Positions 25,324 to 34,109 of a stretch of 64,000 nt of DNA are shown one piece after another. The notes under the pieces were generated by a model. It was not told the DNA's origin and made no database searches. It saw only the letters and a list, made by a program, of their open reading frames with translations. The translations under genes were made by a program, and so were the position numbers. The number at the start of each line of letters is the position of its first letter. The stretch's first letter is position 1. The stretch is from an uncultured Prevotellaceae bacterium (GTDB lineage Bacteria; Bacteroidota; Bacteroidia; Bacteroidales; Bacteroidaceae), in the NCBI GenBank assembly GCA_900316975.1, contig ONFA01000014.1:1-64000 (forward strand), written 5' to 3'.

Positions 25324-26484
25324 ATGAAGAGCATCCTATGGATCAAGAGCCTTGTCATGTGCTGCATGGCTCTGCTGGTATCCACATCAACACAAGCACA
25401 AGACAAAAGTATGTTGTGGAGCCGTCAAGTCAACGGTCAGTTGTGGCTCGACACCGACGGGAATCACATCAATGCTCATGGCGGCAACATCATCCGCTAT
25501 GGCAAGACCTACTACTGGTATGGCGAAAACCGTCCCTACAGCGGTGGCAGCACCGAAGCGGGCATTTCGGTCTATTCTTCCCAAGACTTGATGACTTGGA
25601 AGAACGAAGGAGTGGCATTGGCCACCAGCACCGAAGCGGGGCACGACATCCAGCGAGGCTGCATCATGGAGCGTCCCAAGGTGATCTACAACAAGAAGAC
25701 CCGCAAGTTCGTGATGCTTTTCCACTTGGAACTCAAAGGGCGGGGCTACGAAGCCGCCCGTGTGGCATTTGCCGTCAGCGACTCGCCCACAGGTCCCTTC
25801 CGCTTCATCCGCAGTCAGCGCATCCATGCCAACCAATGGCCTTTCGACATGGATGAGGCTGCCATCCGTGCAGCCCAGCAGACCGATGCCTCCCAGTGGA
25901 AAGAATGGTGGACCGATGCATGGCGCAGAGAGGTGGAGAAAGGCATGTATCTGTGGCGTGACATGAAAGAAGGTCAGATGAGCCGCGACATGACCGTCTA
26001 TGTAGATGATGACGGCAAAGCCTACCATATCACCTCCTCTCAGGAAAACCTGACACTGCTGGTCAGCGAACTTACCGACGACTACCTTGACTTCACAGGC
26101 AAGTACAACATGGTGGCACCTGGTGGGCAGAACGAAGCCCCCTGTATCCTCAAGCACAAGGGTACCTACTGGCTTATCTGCTCAGGTTGCACAGGGTGGT
26201 CGCCCAACGAAGCCCGTATGTTCAGTGCCAAAAGCATTTGGGGACCGTGGCAGCAACACCCTTCCCCCTTTGTTGGTGTGGCACAGGGAAACCACGAAAT
26301 GCCTGCCAACAAGACCTTTGGAGCACAAGGTACCTACATCTACAAGATGAACGGCAAACCTGTCTTCATGGCAGACATCTGGAATCCTCGCCACCTCTCA
26401 CAGAGCCTGCATTTGTGGCTCCCCATCGAATTTGATGCCCAAGGAACACCCGTCATCCGTTGGAAAGACCATTGGACACATTGA
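25324..26484 (+). CDS. Secreted glycoside hydrolase family 43 (subfamily 34-like)
   Basis: 386 residues. Signal peptide (about 1-26, ending STQAQ). Five-bladed-propeller GH43 features: WLDTDGNHINAHGGNI with the likely catalytic base Asp, YYWYGENRP, CIMERPKVIYNKKTRKFVM with a possible acid Glu, SRDMTVYVDDDGKAYHITSS, EAPCILKHKGTYWLICSG. The INAHGG start resembles subfamily 34, which includes exo-beta-1,3-galactanases. An insertion (about residues 175-210, Trp-rich) is unusual. No SusC/D pair is nearby, so its locus role is unclear. Confidence 0.85.
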   Translation: MKSILWIKSLVMCCMALLVSTSTQAQDKSMLWSRQVNGQLWLDTDGNHINAHGGNIIRYGKTYYWYGENRPYSGGSTEAGISVYSSQDLMTWKNEGVALATSTEAGHDIQRGCIMERPKVIYNKKTRKFVMLFHLELKGRGYEAARVAFAVSDSPTGPFRFIRSQRIHANQWPFDMDEAAIRAAQQTDASQWKEWWTDAWRREVEKGMYLWRDMKEGQMSRDMTVYVDDDGKAYHITSSQENLTLLVSELTDDYLDFTGKYNMVAPGGQNEAPCILKHKGTYWLICSGCTGWSPNEARMFSAKSIWGPWQQHPSPFVGVAQGNHEMPANKTFGAQGTYIYKMNGKPVFMADIWNPRHLSQSLHLWLPIEFDAQGTPVIRWKDHWTH

Positions 26485-26589
26485 GGGGTGAGGATGGAGG
26501 AGAAGTAAGCCCCATCAATCCGAAAAGAACAAGGTGTGCATTTTTTTCGGGTGAACATCAAAAATCGTAATTCGTTGGGCATCAAAAAC

Positions 26590-26625
26590 GTCCTTCCAGC
26601 ACGAAATATTATGCGCTGGAAGGAC
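26590..26625 (-). terminator. Terminator of the fimbrial-type lipoprotein gene
   Basis: Perfect 11-bp stem GTCCTTCCAGC / GCTGGAAGGAC with GTTTTTG following on the minus strand. The loop and flanks carry GAAATATTATGCGCTG twice. Confidence 0.6.
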
Positions 26626-26682
26626 GAAATATTATGCGCTGAGTGTGTGCAATGATATGCGCACCGTGCCAGCGTAGGGGAA

Positions 26683-28023
26683 TTATGAGTTCTTGATTTT
26701 GATAGTGGCGACAGGACGGAGAAGATCGGTACTCTTGAAAGAGTGGCCATCACCAATGTTATCCAATCCCAAATTACCAACTCTTAGAACCCCTGCTTCA
26801 TTAATCCATACATATCGAGCTTTCGAATCAAATGTGGGTATTTTAGATCTCTCATTAGCAATATATTTTGAATCTTCCTTTGTCATTATTCTCCAACCGT
26901 TTATGCCTTCAACTACGCAGTTTGGCAAAGCTGCTTTAACTTTTTCTAAAGCAGAAATTGCCGATTCGTTGGTCTCGAAATTACTCATCACTTTTTGCTT
27001 TGGTGACAGCAACAACACTTCTGAATAACTACCCTTGTCTGTCACTGCCAGTACATAGCAAGTTTGGTAAGTGCTGCCTACTTCCGGTATGGTTCCTGTG
27101 ATGATATCATCAGTGTCGTCATTGTTCTCTCCACTATTGGGGTCTGCTGTCTGGCTACCGCTTTCGTCAAACTCGAAAGAGATGGTTTTTTCACTCTTCC
27201 ATTTAGCACCCGTAATGGTGCCTGTCAGCGTCACACCGATGGCTTCGGTATAGGTGCCTTGGATGTTGAATTTGCCTGACGCTTCCAACTGCTCAGAGGT
27301 GTTGTAAGAGTATGTGGATGTGCCGTTAGCTGTCGTGATATTCACAGCAATGGTAAGAGAGTTGCCTGAAGGCGGCAAAAGATATTCCTCTCCAGTGAAA
27401 TTCCAGGTATGTCCGTCGCTCTGCTTGGTCAGTGCGATGGTGGTGGTGCCTTCCTCGCCCGTATAGGTAGTGCCTTCCAGTTGTTGCCAAAGAGGAGAGA
27501 TTGTTACAGAAACGGCTGTGGCGGCTGACGGGATGTTGTTCAGGGTCACGTTTTGCAACAGCATCACTTTTCTCTCCAAGGCAAGTGTCAAGGTATTTGT
27601 GCCGCCATCCACCAAGGTCACATTGCTTTTGGCAGCCATGAGGTCGCCATGACTCTTTCCTGCTTGCAGAGCGATTGCCATTGATGGAGTGGCATCCTCC
27701 TGCGAAGGCAAGATGTAGTTTTCAGCCGATGCACCGCCGATGGCATAGACGGAATAGTCTCCTTCGGTCAGTGCAATGCTGAGAGGATGATTTTCGTCAG
27801 TGAGAGTCTGCAAAGCCACGCATTTCTCACCCTTGAACACATAGACGTTCACGGGGAAACTGACTTCAGTGCCCTCGTCGATGGTTCTTGTACGCACTTG
27901 AAGCAGAGAATTTGTCTCTCCTTCGTTCATCTCCCCATTTTCAGGGAATGTCATTTTCTCGCATGACAAAAAACATGATGCCAATGCTGACATCATGAAA
28001 ACGCTTTGTATGAACTTTTTCAT
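26683..28023 (-). CDS. FimB/Mfa2-like fimbrillin-type lipoprotein
   Basis: 446 residues. Lipoprotein signal with FLSC (Cys about residue 21). After an acidic start the sequence reads TEVSFPVNVYVFKGEKCVAL, LTEGDYSVYAIGGASAENYI, and LALERKVMLLQNVTLNNIPS, the pattern of Mfa-like/fimbrillin anchoring proteins. The C-terminal part (YQTCYVLAVTDKGSYSEVLL on) is a separate small domain. Such proteins anchor or cap type V fimbriae on the outer membrane; no fimbrillin gene is adjacent, so the role is uncertain. It follows the FKBP gene by 21 bases, so is co-transcribed. Confidence 0.75.
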   Translation of the reverse strand: MKKFIQSVFMMSALASCFLSCEKMTFPENGEMNEGETNSLLQVRTRTIDEGTEVSFPVNVYVFKGEKCVALQTLTDENHPLSIALTEGDYSVYAIGGASAENYILPSQEDATPSMAIALQAGKSHGDLMAAKSNVTLVDGGTNTLTLALERKVMLLQNVTLNNIPSAATAVSVTISPLWQQLEGTTYTGEEGTTTIALTKQSDGHTWNFTGEEYLLPPSGNSLTIAVNITTANGTSTYSYNTSEQLEASGKFNIQGTYTEAIGVTLTGTITGAKWKSEKTISFEFDESGSQTADPNSGENNDDTDDIITGTIPEVGSTYQTCYVLAVTDKGSYSEVLLLSPKQKVMSNFETNESAISALEKVKAALPNCVVEGINGWRIMTKEDSKYIANERSKIPTFDSKARYVWINEAGVLRVGNLGLDNIGDGHSFKSTDLLRPVATIKIKNS

Positions 28024-28044
28024 TGGACGCTAATTTATACTAAT

Positions 28045-28653
28045 TTATAACACCTTAATCAATTCCACATCAAAGATGAGCGTGGCGAATGGTGGAATGG
28101 AGGCTCCTGCCCCACCCTCTCCATAAGCAAGCATATAGGGGATGTAGAAGCGATACTTGGCACCTTCAGCCATGAGTTGCACACCTTCAGTCCAACCTGC
28201 GATGACTTGCTGCAAACCGAAGTCGGCAGGAGCATTGCGCTTGTAACTGCTGTCGAACACGGTGCCGTCGAGCAGACGACCTTCGTAGTGGCAGCGCACG
28301 GTGTCTGTGGCTTTAGGCTTCTTGCCAGTGCCTTCGGTGAGCACTTCGTATTGGAGACCGCTCTTGGTCACGATAATGCCGTCTTTCTTTGCGTTTTCGG
28401 CAAGGAACTTCGAACCTTCTTCTTTTGCCACCTTGCCAGCGGCAGCCTTGGCAGCATTCTGCTTCTGTTCGAGTTCCTGGAAGAAGGCATTGACAATCTT
28501 CTGCCCCTCCTGATGGCTCACCTTGAGGTCATTGCCCTCAAGCACATCGGTGATGGATGCTGCGAAGTCGTTGATGACGAGTGTTCCCTTGAGTCCCATT
28601 TGCTTGAGTTGCTGACCGATTCCAAGCCCCAATGCGTAACTGAATTTATCCAT
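28045..28653 (-). CDS. FKBP-type peptidyl-prolyl isomerase, no signal peptide
   Basis: 202 residues. FKBP_N region (KFSYALGLGIGQQLKQMG), a Gln/Lys/Ala-rich linker helix, and an FKBP domain (CHYEGRLLDGTVFDSSYKRN, VIAGWTEGVQLMAEGAKY, LAYGEGGAGASI). Without a signal peptide it would stay in the cytoplasm, unlike the two exported FKBPs at 16769-18695. First gene of a two-gene operon with the Mfa-like lipoprotein; shares a mirrored promoter region with ychF. Confidence 0.9.
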   Translation of the reverse strand: MDKFSYALGLGIGQQLKQMGLKGTLVINDFAASITDVLEGNDLKVSHQEGQKIVNAFFQELEQKQNAAKAAAGKVAKEEGSKFLAENAKKDGIIVTKSGLQYEVLTEGTGKKPKATDTVRCHYEGRLLDGTVFDSSYKRNAPADFGLQQVIAGWTEGVQLMAEGAKYRFYIPYMLAYGEGGAGASIPPFATLIFDVELIKVL

Positions 28654-28717
28654 AATCGTAAGTAAAGTTTTATGTTTTAATATGATTAAAATTCGGATGT
28701 CTTGTCGAAATCGGGTA

Positions 28718-28755
28718 CAAAGTTAGGCTTTTTTGCCGAAAATTGCCTAACTTTG
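28718..28755. promoter_or_regulatory. Mirrored divergent promoters of FKBP and ychF
   Basis: TAACTTTG on the minus strand (28718-28725) and TAACTTTG on the plus strand (28748-28755) are the ends of one inverted repeat, AAAGTTAGGC / GCCTAACTTT. The two -7 boxes are only 22 bases apart, so the polymerases would compete. Confidence 0.65.
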
Positions 28756-28794
28756 CACAAAATTAAGTAAGGATTATTAGAAAAAGTATAGAAT

Positions 28795-29898
28795 ATGGCT
28801 TTGAAAGCAGGAATTGTGGGTTTGCCGAATGTGGGTAAATCAACGCTGTTTAATTGTTTGTCGAGTGCAAAGGCGCAGGCGGCAAACTTTCCTTTTTGTA
28901 CGATTGACGCGCAGTTGGGGCAGGTGAGTGTGCCTGACGAGCGACTGACTAAATTGGCAGAACTGGTGCATCCGGGACGGATTGTGCCTGCTGTGTGTGA
29001 CATTGTGGATATTGCAGGACTGGTGAAGGGTGCCAGCCAAGGTGAAGGATTAGGCAACCAGTTTTTGGGCAACATCCGCGAGTGTGATGCCATCATCCAT
29101 GTGTTGCGCTGCTTCGACAACGGCAACATTGTGCACGTGGACGGTTCGGTGGATCCTGTGCGTGACAAGGAAATCATTGACACGGAATTGCAGTTGAAGG
29201 ACTTGGAGACTGTTGAGGCTCGTATCAAGAAAACAGAGAAACTGGCGAATGTGGGTCACGATAAGAATGCGAAGGTGGAATACGGCTTGCTGCTCCGCTA
29301 TAAGGAGGCTCTGGAGCAGGGACTTTCTGCCCGCAGCGTCGTGCCAGAGAATGACGAGGAGGTGCTGGCTGCCAAGAATATGTTCTTGCTTACAACGAAG
29401 CCCGTGCTGTATGTGTGCAACGTGGATGATGCCAGTGCCAAGAATGGCAATGCTTATGTGGACAGGGTGCGTGAAGCCATCAAGGGAGAGGATGCTCAAC
29501 TGATGGTGATTAGCGCTCAAACGGAAGCGGACATTGCAGAATTGGAGAGTTATGAGGAGAAGCAGATGTTCCTGGAAGATATGGGACTGGAGGAGAGCGG
29601 TTGCAACCGTCTCATCAAAGCCATCTATGCATTGCTGAACTTGCAGACATTCATCACGGCTGGCGAGATGGAGGTGAAGGCATGGACATTCCGCAAGGGA
29701 TGGAAAGCTCCGCAGTGTGCAGGTGTCATTCATACCGACTTCGAGAAGGGTTTTATCCGTGCCGAAGTCATTAAGTATGAGGACTATATTCAGTATGGTA
29801 GTGAGGCAGCCGTGAGAGAGGCTGGCAAACTCGGTGTAGAGGGTAAGGACTATGTGGTGCAGGATGGTGATATCATGCACTTTCGGTTTAATGTATAA
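28795..29898 (+). CDS. ychF: Redox-regulated ATPase YchF (Obg family)
   Basis: 367 residues, usual length. G1 GLPNVGKSTLFN, G3 DIVDIAGLVKGASQGEGLGN, the ATP-preferring G4 region YVCNVDD, and the C-terminal TGS domain (FITAGEMEVKAWTFRKGWKA, KDYVVQDGDIMHFRFNV). YchF binds ribosomes and hydrolyses ATP; linked to stress and translation. Stands alone between divergent FKBP and lgt. Confidence 0.96.
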   Translation: MALKAGIVGLPNVGKSTLFNCLSSAKAQAANFPFCTIDAQLGQVSVPDERLTKLAELVHPGRIVPAVCDIVDIAGLVKGASQGEGLGNQFLGNIRECDAIIHVLRCFDNGNIVHVDGSVDPVRDKEIIDTELQLKDLETVEARIKKTEKLANVGHDKNAKVEYGLLLRYKEALEQGLSARSVVPENDEEVLAAKNMFLLTTKPVLYVCNVDDASAKNGNAYVDRVREAIKGEDAQLMVISAQTEADIAELESYEEKQMFLEDMGLEESGCNRLIKAIYALLNLQTFITAGEMEVKAWTFRKGWKAPQCAGVIHTDFEKGFIRAEVIKYEDYIQYGSEAAVREAGKLGVEGKDYVVQDGDIMHFRFNV

Positions 29899-29902
29899 GC
29901 TT

Positions 29903-29965
29903 AGGACTTCCTAGGATAGCCTAGGAAGTCCTAGGAAGTCCTAGGAGAACCTAGGGCCTCTTAGA
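29903..29965. repeat. CCTAGG-rich palindromic repeat cluster upstream of lgt
   Basis: AGGACTTCCTAGG and CCTAGGAAGTCCT form a 13-bp stem around ATAG, followed by more CTAGGAAGTC, CTAGGAGAAC, CTAGGGCCTC units with a 10-base period. It lies directly downstream of ychF and may act as its transcript end. Confidence 0.7.
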
Positions 29966-29986
29966 ATCACTATAACTCAAAATAAA

Positions 29987-30868
29987 ATGGAAACGCTTTT
30001 CATAGATTGGCAGCCTTCGGTTGAGGCTTTTTCGATAGGCACTTTCAGCGTGCGGTGGTACTCGCTGCTGTGGTGTCTGGGCTTGTTGCTGGCATATCTG
30101 ATTGTGCAGCGTTTGTATAAGCATCAGAAGATAGAGGAGGAGAAGTTTGAGCCGTTGTTCTTCTATTGCTTTGTCGGTGTATTGGTGGGTGCTCGATTAG
30201 GGCATTGCATCTTTTATGAACCAGGCTACTATCTGACGAGTGGAAAGGGTTTCATCGAAATGCTGATTCCGTTCCATCAGATGGCGGATGGTTCGTGGAA
30301 ATTCACGGGTTATGAGGGTTTGGCGTCGCATGGAGGCACCATCGGTCTCATCATTGCTATGGTGCTCTATTGGCGCAAGATGAAGCTGAAGCCTTGGGTG
30401 GTGATGGACAACATTGCCATCGCGGTGCCTGCAACGGCATGCTGCATCCGGCTGGGCAATTTGATGAATTCGGAGATTATCGGCAACCCTACCGATGTGG
30501 CTTGGGGGTTCATTTTTCATACGCGTGAGGCATTGGTGAATGGGGAGTTGGCTCCTCGGCATCCTGCACAATTGTATGAAGCCCTTGCTTACCTTGTTAT
30601 TTTCGTCGTAGGCGCGATGATTTATTGGCGGTGGTATAAGTCACAGGGGATGGAGGAAAAGTCGCCCATAGCGGTCGGAACGGGCTTTTATTTCGGTTTC
30701 TGTCTTGCTACCATCTTCACGTTCCGCTTCTTCATCGAGTTTTTGAAGAAAGAACAGGTGAGTTTTGAACAAGGCATGCTGTTGGATATGGGGCAGTTGT
30801 TGAGTATCCCGTTTGTGATATTGGGTGTGTGGTGCATGCTCAAGTCAAAGAAAAAGGCTGCAAGTTGA
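29987..30868 (+). CDS. lgt: Prolipoprotein diacylglyceryl transferase
   Basis: 293 residues, seven transmembrane helices. The Lgt signature is near residues 157-171: RLGNLMNSEIIGNPTD (family pattern R-x-G-N-x-x-N). Other conserved parts: GARLGHCIFYEP and HPAQLYEALAY. Transfers diacylglycerol from phosphatidylglycerol to the lipobox Cys, the first step for all lipoproteins in this window. Followed by a strong terminator. Confidence 0.95.
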   Translation: METLFIDWQPSVEAFSIGTFSVRWYSLLWCLGLLLAYLIVQRLYKHQKIEEEKFEPLFFYCFVGVLVGARLGHCIFYEPGYYLTSGKGFIEMLIPFHQMADGSWKFTGYEGLASHGGTIGLIIAMVLYWRKMKLKPWVVMDNIAIAVPATACCIRLGNLMNSEIIGNPTDVAWGFIFHTREALVNGELAPRHPAQLYEALAYLVIFVVGAMIYWRWYKSQGMEEKSPIAVGTGFYFGFCLATIFTFRFFIEFLKKEQVSFEQGMLLDMGQLLSIPFVILGVWCMLKSKKKAAS

Positions 30869-30881
30869 TTGCAGCCTTTTT
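30851..30881 (+). terminator. Terminator of lgt
   Basis: AAAAAGGCTGCAA / TTGCAGCCTTTTT with a 5-base loop, overlapping the lgt stop codon region; usable on both strands. Confidence 0.85.
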
Positions 30882-30896
30882 CTTTGTTTTTTTCTG

Positions 30897-30945
30897 GTCT
30901 TCCTAGTCTTCCTAGTTTTTCTAGCCTCTCTAGCCCTTCTGGTTT
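30897..30945. repeat. CTAG-containing tandem repeat downstream of lgt
   Basis: TCTTCCTAG, TCTTCCTAG, TTTTTCTAG, CCTCTCTAG in a row, period 9-10. On the minus strand it reads CTAGGAAGACTAGGAAGAC, close to the cluster upstream of lgt in inverted orientation. Confidence 0.6.
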
Positions 30946-30947
30946 AT

Positions 30948-31976
30948 CTATAGTGTCTCCAGCATCCTTTTCAGCACCACGGTGGCTGAGATTTCGCGGT
31001 TGGCTGCCTCTGGGATGACGATGGAGGTGGGTGCCTCGATGACATCATCGGTAACAATCATGTTGCGGCGCACGGGGAGGCAGTGCATGAAGAAGGCATT
31101 GTTGGTTACTGCCATTTGGCGGTCAGACACAGTCCAATCGGCATAGTCATGGTAGTCGCCGAGTACCTTTCCGTAGTCTTCAGGACGGGTGACACCTGGG
31201 CAACTCCAGTTTTTAGCATAGATGAAGTCTGCGTCTTCGAAGGCACGCATCTGGTCGTATTCCACTTTAGCATTGCCTACAAATTGTGGGTCGAGTTCGT
31301 AGCCCTCAGGATGGGTTACCACAAAATCAACATCGGCAGCGTTCATCCACTCGGCAAAGGAGTTGGGCACTGCCTGTGGGAGTGCTTTGGGATGGGGTGC
31401 CCATGAAAGCACTACTTTGGGACGCTTGTTGGGTGTGCGCTGGATGGCTTTGCCACCGAAGAGAGGATTAGGCTCGATGAGTGTCTTGTCCTTGTATTCC
31501 TCGATGGTAATGAGGTCGGCAAATGCCTGAAGAGGATGTACGGTGGCACTCTCCATGAAGAAGACGGGACGTCCGCTGTATTGGATGAACTGATTGAGTA
31601 TCTTTTCCTCATAGTCGTCCTTACGTGATTCAAAACGGGCAAAGGAACGCACGCCAATGAGATCGCAGTAGCAACCCATGACGGGAATTGCCTCCAAGAG
31701 GTGTTCGCTCTTGTCGCTCTCCATAATGACACCACGTTCGGTCTCCAGTTTCCAAGCACCTTGATTGACATCAAGCACGATGACGTTCATGCCGAGGTTA
31801 AGTGCCGCCTTTTGGGTGGAGAGGCGGGTGCGCAGGGAGTTGTTGAAGAAGATGAGCATGGCAGTCTTGTTTTTGCCAAGCGATTGGTACTTATAGCGGT
31901 CTGCCTTAATTTCGAAAGCCTCATCAAGTGCCTTCTTCAGGTCGCCAATGTCTGATACGTGTTGAAATACTTTCAT
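30948..31976 (-). CDS. argF': N-succinylornithine-type carbamoyltransferase (arginine biosynthesis)
   Basis: 342 residues. Carbamoyl-phosphate motif SLRTR (47-51), acceptor-side motifs MESATVHPLQAFAD and FMHCLPVRRNM. It aligns along its length with the Bacteroides fragilis succinylornithine transcarbamylase as I recall it. In that enzyme residue 90 (Pro in DKPEH) sets succinyl over acetyl substrate; here the same position is Ser (MESDKSEHLL, S90). The substrate, succinyl- or acetyl-ornithine, is therefore less sure. Trimeric cytoplasmic enzyme. Its ATG overlaps the ybeY stop (ATGA), making it the last gene of the parE-side operon. An insertion (about residues 175-190) is also present. Confidence 0.85.
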   Translation of the reverse strand: MKVFQHVSDIGDLKKALDEAFEIKADRYKYQSLGKNKTAMLIFFNNSLRTRLSTQKAALNLGMNVIVLDVNQGAWKLETERGVIMESDKSEHLLEAIPVMGCYCDLIGVRSFARFESRKDDYEEKILNQFIQYSGRPVFFMESATVHPLQAFADLITIEEYKDKTLIEPNPLFGGKAIQRTPNKRPKVVLSWAPHPKALPQAVPNSFAEWMNAADVDFVVTHPEGYELDPQFVGNAKVEYDQMRAFEDADFIYAKNWSCPGVTRPEDYGKVLGDYHDYADWTVSDRQMAVTNNAFFMHCLPVRRNMIVTDDVIEAPTSIVIPEAANREISATVVLKRMLETL

Positions 31977-32422
31977 ATTTTAAAGTTGTGAGTTAAGAGT
32001 TCTAATGCTTTGTTCTCTTCTCTTTCCATGATTTCACGTTCGCCAGGACCTTTGTCATTGATGCCGCAGAGGTGAAGGATTCCGTGGATGATGACACGGT
32101 GGAGTTCTTCATCGTAGGTGGTGCCTTGCTGCTCGGCATTGGTGCGTATGGTGTCAAGACTGATGAAGAGGTCGCCGGCAATAGTGTTCTTTTTACCTGT
32201 GAGCAGGGTGTCATCGCAATAGTCGAAAGTGATGATGTCGGTATAGTAGTCATGTTGCAGATACTGACGGTTCACCTCAAGTATTTTGTCATCATTGCAG
32301 AAGATGTAGCCAATGTCCCCCACCCTCTTTCCGTAGGAGGCAGCCACAGCCTTAATCCATGCACTGATGTTGCGGCGACGAATGGGTGGCATCTTCACGC
32401 CATCAGTTTGATAGGTAATCAT
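31973..32422 (-). CDS. ybeY: Endoribonuclease YbeY (rRNA maturation)
   Basis: 149 residues from MITYQTDG. The zinc site is HRVIIHGILHLCGINDKGPGE: H-G-x-L-H-L-x-G-x-x-D with a slightly changed third ligand region (NDKGPGE in place of DH). YFCN/NRQYL and TDIITFDYCD are the other conserved parts. Acts in 16S rRNA 3' end processing and ribosome quality control. It begins 2 bases after the S41 peptidase stop; the longer upstream frame is antisense-free but lies inside that gene, so was rejected. Confidence 0.9.
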   Translation of the reverse strand: MITYQTDGVKMPPIRRRNISAWIKAVAASYGKRVGDIGYIFCNDDKILEVNRQYLQHDYYTDIITFDYCDDTLLTGKKNTIAGDLFISLDTIRTNAEQQGTTYDEELHRVIIHGILHLCGINDKGPGEREIMEREENKALELLTHNFKI

Positions 32423-32423
32423 G

Positions 32424-34109
32424 CTAATTGGTCTTAATATCCTTGAACAGTTCCTCGTCTTTGATGGCTTTGAGTCCCTGCTTGTAGATTTCACTGATAG
32501 GGTTGATAATTTCGTAATATTCCGAACTGCTAAAGAGGTCGCGTGCAACGAGTGCCTTCATTTGAGTGCGGAGGAAAGGGAGTGTGGCTTGGAGTGTGGA
32601 GTCGGTGTATTCGATGTGCTCGTCTTTTGCTTTGGAAAAGAGGATGTCAAGCATTTCTTGGGGTACTTCAAACTCCTTTTGGAATCGTCCGAACCCTTCG
32701 CGGAACCGCTCGTTGTTGATGGTCTTGTCTTTCAAAAGTCGTTCGCGTTCCTTTCTAAAAGAATTGACATTATAATCCTTCAAAAGTTGTTTTTGATGGG
32801 TGTTCATCCACTTGAGAATGGTGGTGTTGATACACCCTTTGGCAGCGAGTTCGCGATGAAGTCGGGTGTAGTAGGTGGTGTCGAGAGGTACATAGACATC
32901 TGGCATGATGCCTCCTCCACCATAAACGACGCGTCCTCCCTTGGTGGTGTATTTGAGGGAATCAGGAAAATGGATGCTGTCGGCACTCATCAACTCTCCG
33001 CTATTGAGGCGGTCAAGCATATCGCGGTCATACTTGCTGCGATCACCTTTCTCGTAAGGCTTTTGGAAGCAACGACCTACAGGACTGTAGTAGTGGGCGA
33101 TGGTGAGACGCATCTCGGCACCGTCTGGCAATGGGATGGAACGCTGAACAAGCCCTTTGGCAAATGTGCGGCGTCCTACGATGATGCCTCTGTCGTGGTC
33201 TTGCAAAGCACCTGAAACGATTTCGGCTGCCGAGGCGGTATAACCATCGACGAGCACAATGATCTTGTTGAGGTCAATCTTGTCTTTTCCTGCCCGATAT
33301 TCTTGTCTGCCTGTAGTGCGTCCCTCTGTATAGACAATCATTTCGTTGTGGTTGAGGAACTGGTCAGAAAGGTCAACGGCTGCTTGCAGATAGCCTCCGG
33401 GGTTGCCTTGAAGGTCGAGAACGAGGTCGGTCATGCCACAGGCTGTCAAGTAGTTGGTGGCTGTAACGAACTCACCTTTTGTGGTGGAACCGAAGTTGCT
33501 GATGCGCACATAACCAGTATGGTCGTCAATCATATAGAAGGAATCAACGGTGTAAACAGGAATCTTGTCACGAGTGACCTTAAATGTCTGAACACCATTC
33601 ACACCAGGACGTATCACCCCAAGGTTGACGGTGGTGCCTTTGGGACCGCGCAACCGTTTCATGATTTCTTCACGAGACATCTTCACACCGGCAATGGCAG
33701 TGTCATTGACAGACACAATCATATCTCCTGCCATGATGCCCACCTTCTCGGAGGGACCACCACTGATGGTTTGGATGACCACGAGTGTGTCTTCGTTCAT
33801 GTTGAACTGCACACCAATTCCATCGAACGAACCAGCCAAGGGCTCATTCATTGCTTGAACGTCTTTGGCGGGTGTATAGGTGGAATGGGGGTCAAGTTCT
33901 GTCAACATGCCCCGAATGGCATCTTCTGTCAATTTGCTGATATTGACGGTGTCCACATAAAGTTGTACGATAGCCCCTTCGGCATAAACCAGTTTGCGGA
34001 GTTGGCTGTCGAGTATGGAACCATTTGTTTGTTGTGCCATGAGCGGCATGGTGATAATCAGTAAGAATGCCGCTACAATGGATTTTGCTGTAATGAAGAT
34101 GGATTTCAT
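32424..34109 (-). CDS. S41-family carboxyl-terminal processing peptidase
   Basis: 561 residues. Signal peptide (about 1-25, ending LMAQ), a PDZ domain (about 95-185: GSFDGIGVQFNMNEDTLVVI, GIMAGDMIVSVNDTAI), and the S41 protease core with LDLQGNPGGYLQAAV, the catalytic Ser in DGYTASAAEIVSGALQD and Lys in GRRTFAKGLVQ. A 170-residue C-terminal helical extension follows. Periplasmic processing protease; substrate unknown. Overlaps coaD by ATGA. Confidence 0.93.
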   Translation of the reverse strand: MKSIFITAKSIVAAFLLIITMPLMAQQTNGSILDSQLRKLVYAEGAIVQLYVDTVNISKLTEDAIRGMLTELDPHSTYTPAKDVQAMNEPLAGSFDGIGVQFNMNEDTLVVIQTISGGPSEKVGIMAGDMIVSVNDTAIAGVKMSREEIMKRLRGPKGTTVNLGVIRPGVNGVQTFKVTRDKIPVYTVDSFYMIDDHTGYVRISNFGSTTKGEFVTATNYLTACGMTDLVLDLQGNPGGYLQAAVDLSDQFLNHNEMIVYTEGRTTGRQEYRAGKDKIDLNKIIVLVDGYTASAAEIVSGALQDHDRGIIVGRRTFAKGLVQRSIPLPDGAEMRLTIAHYYSPVGRCFQKPYEKGDRSKYDRDMLDRLNSGELMSADSIHFPDSLKYTTKGGRVVYGGGGIMPDVYVPLDTTYYTRLHRELAAKGCINTTILKWMNTHQKQLLKDYNVNSFRKERERLLKDKTINNERFREGFGRFQKEFEVPQEMLDILFSKAKDEHIEYTDSTLQATLPFLRTQMKALVARDLFSSSEYYEIINPISEIYKQGLKAIKDEELFKDIKTN

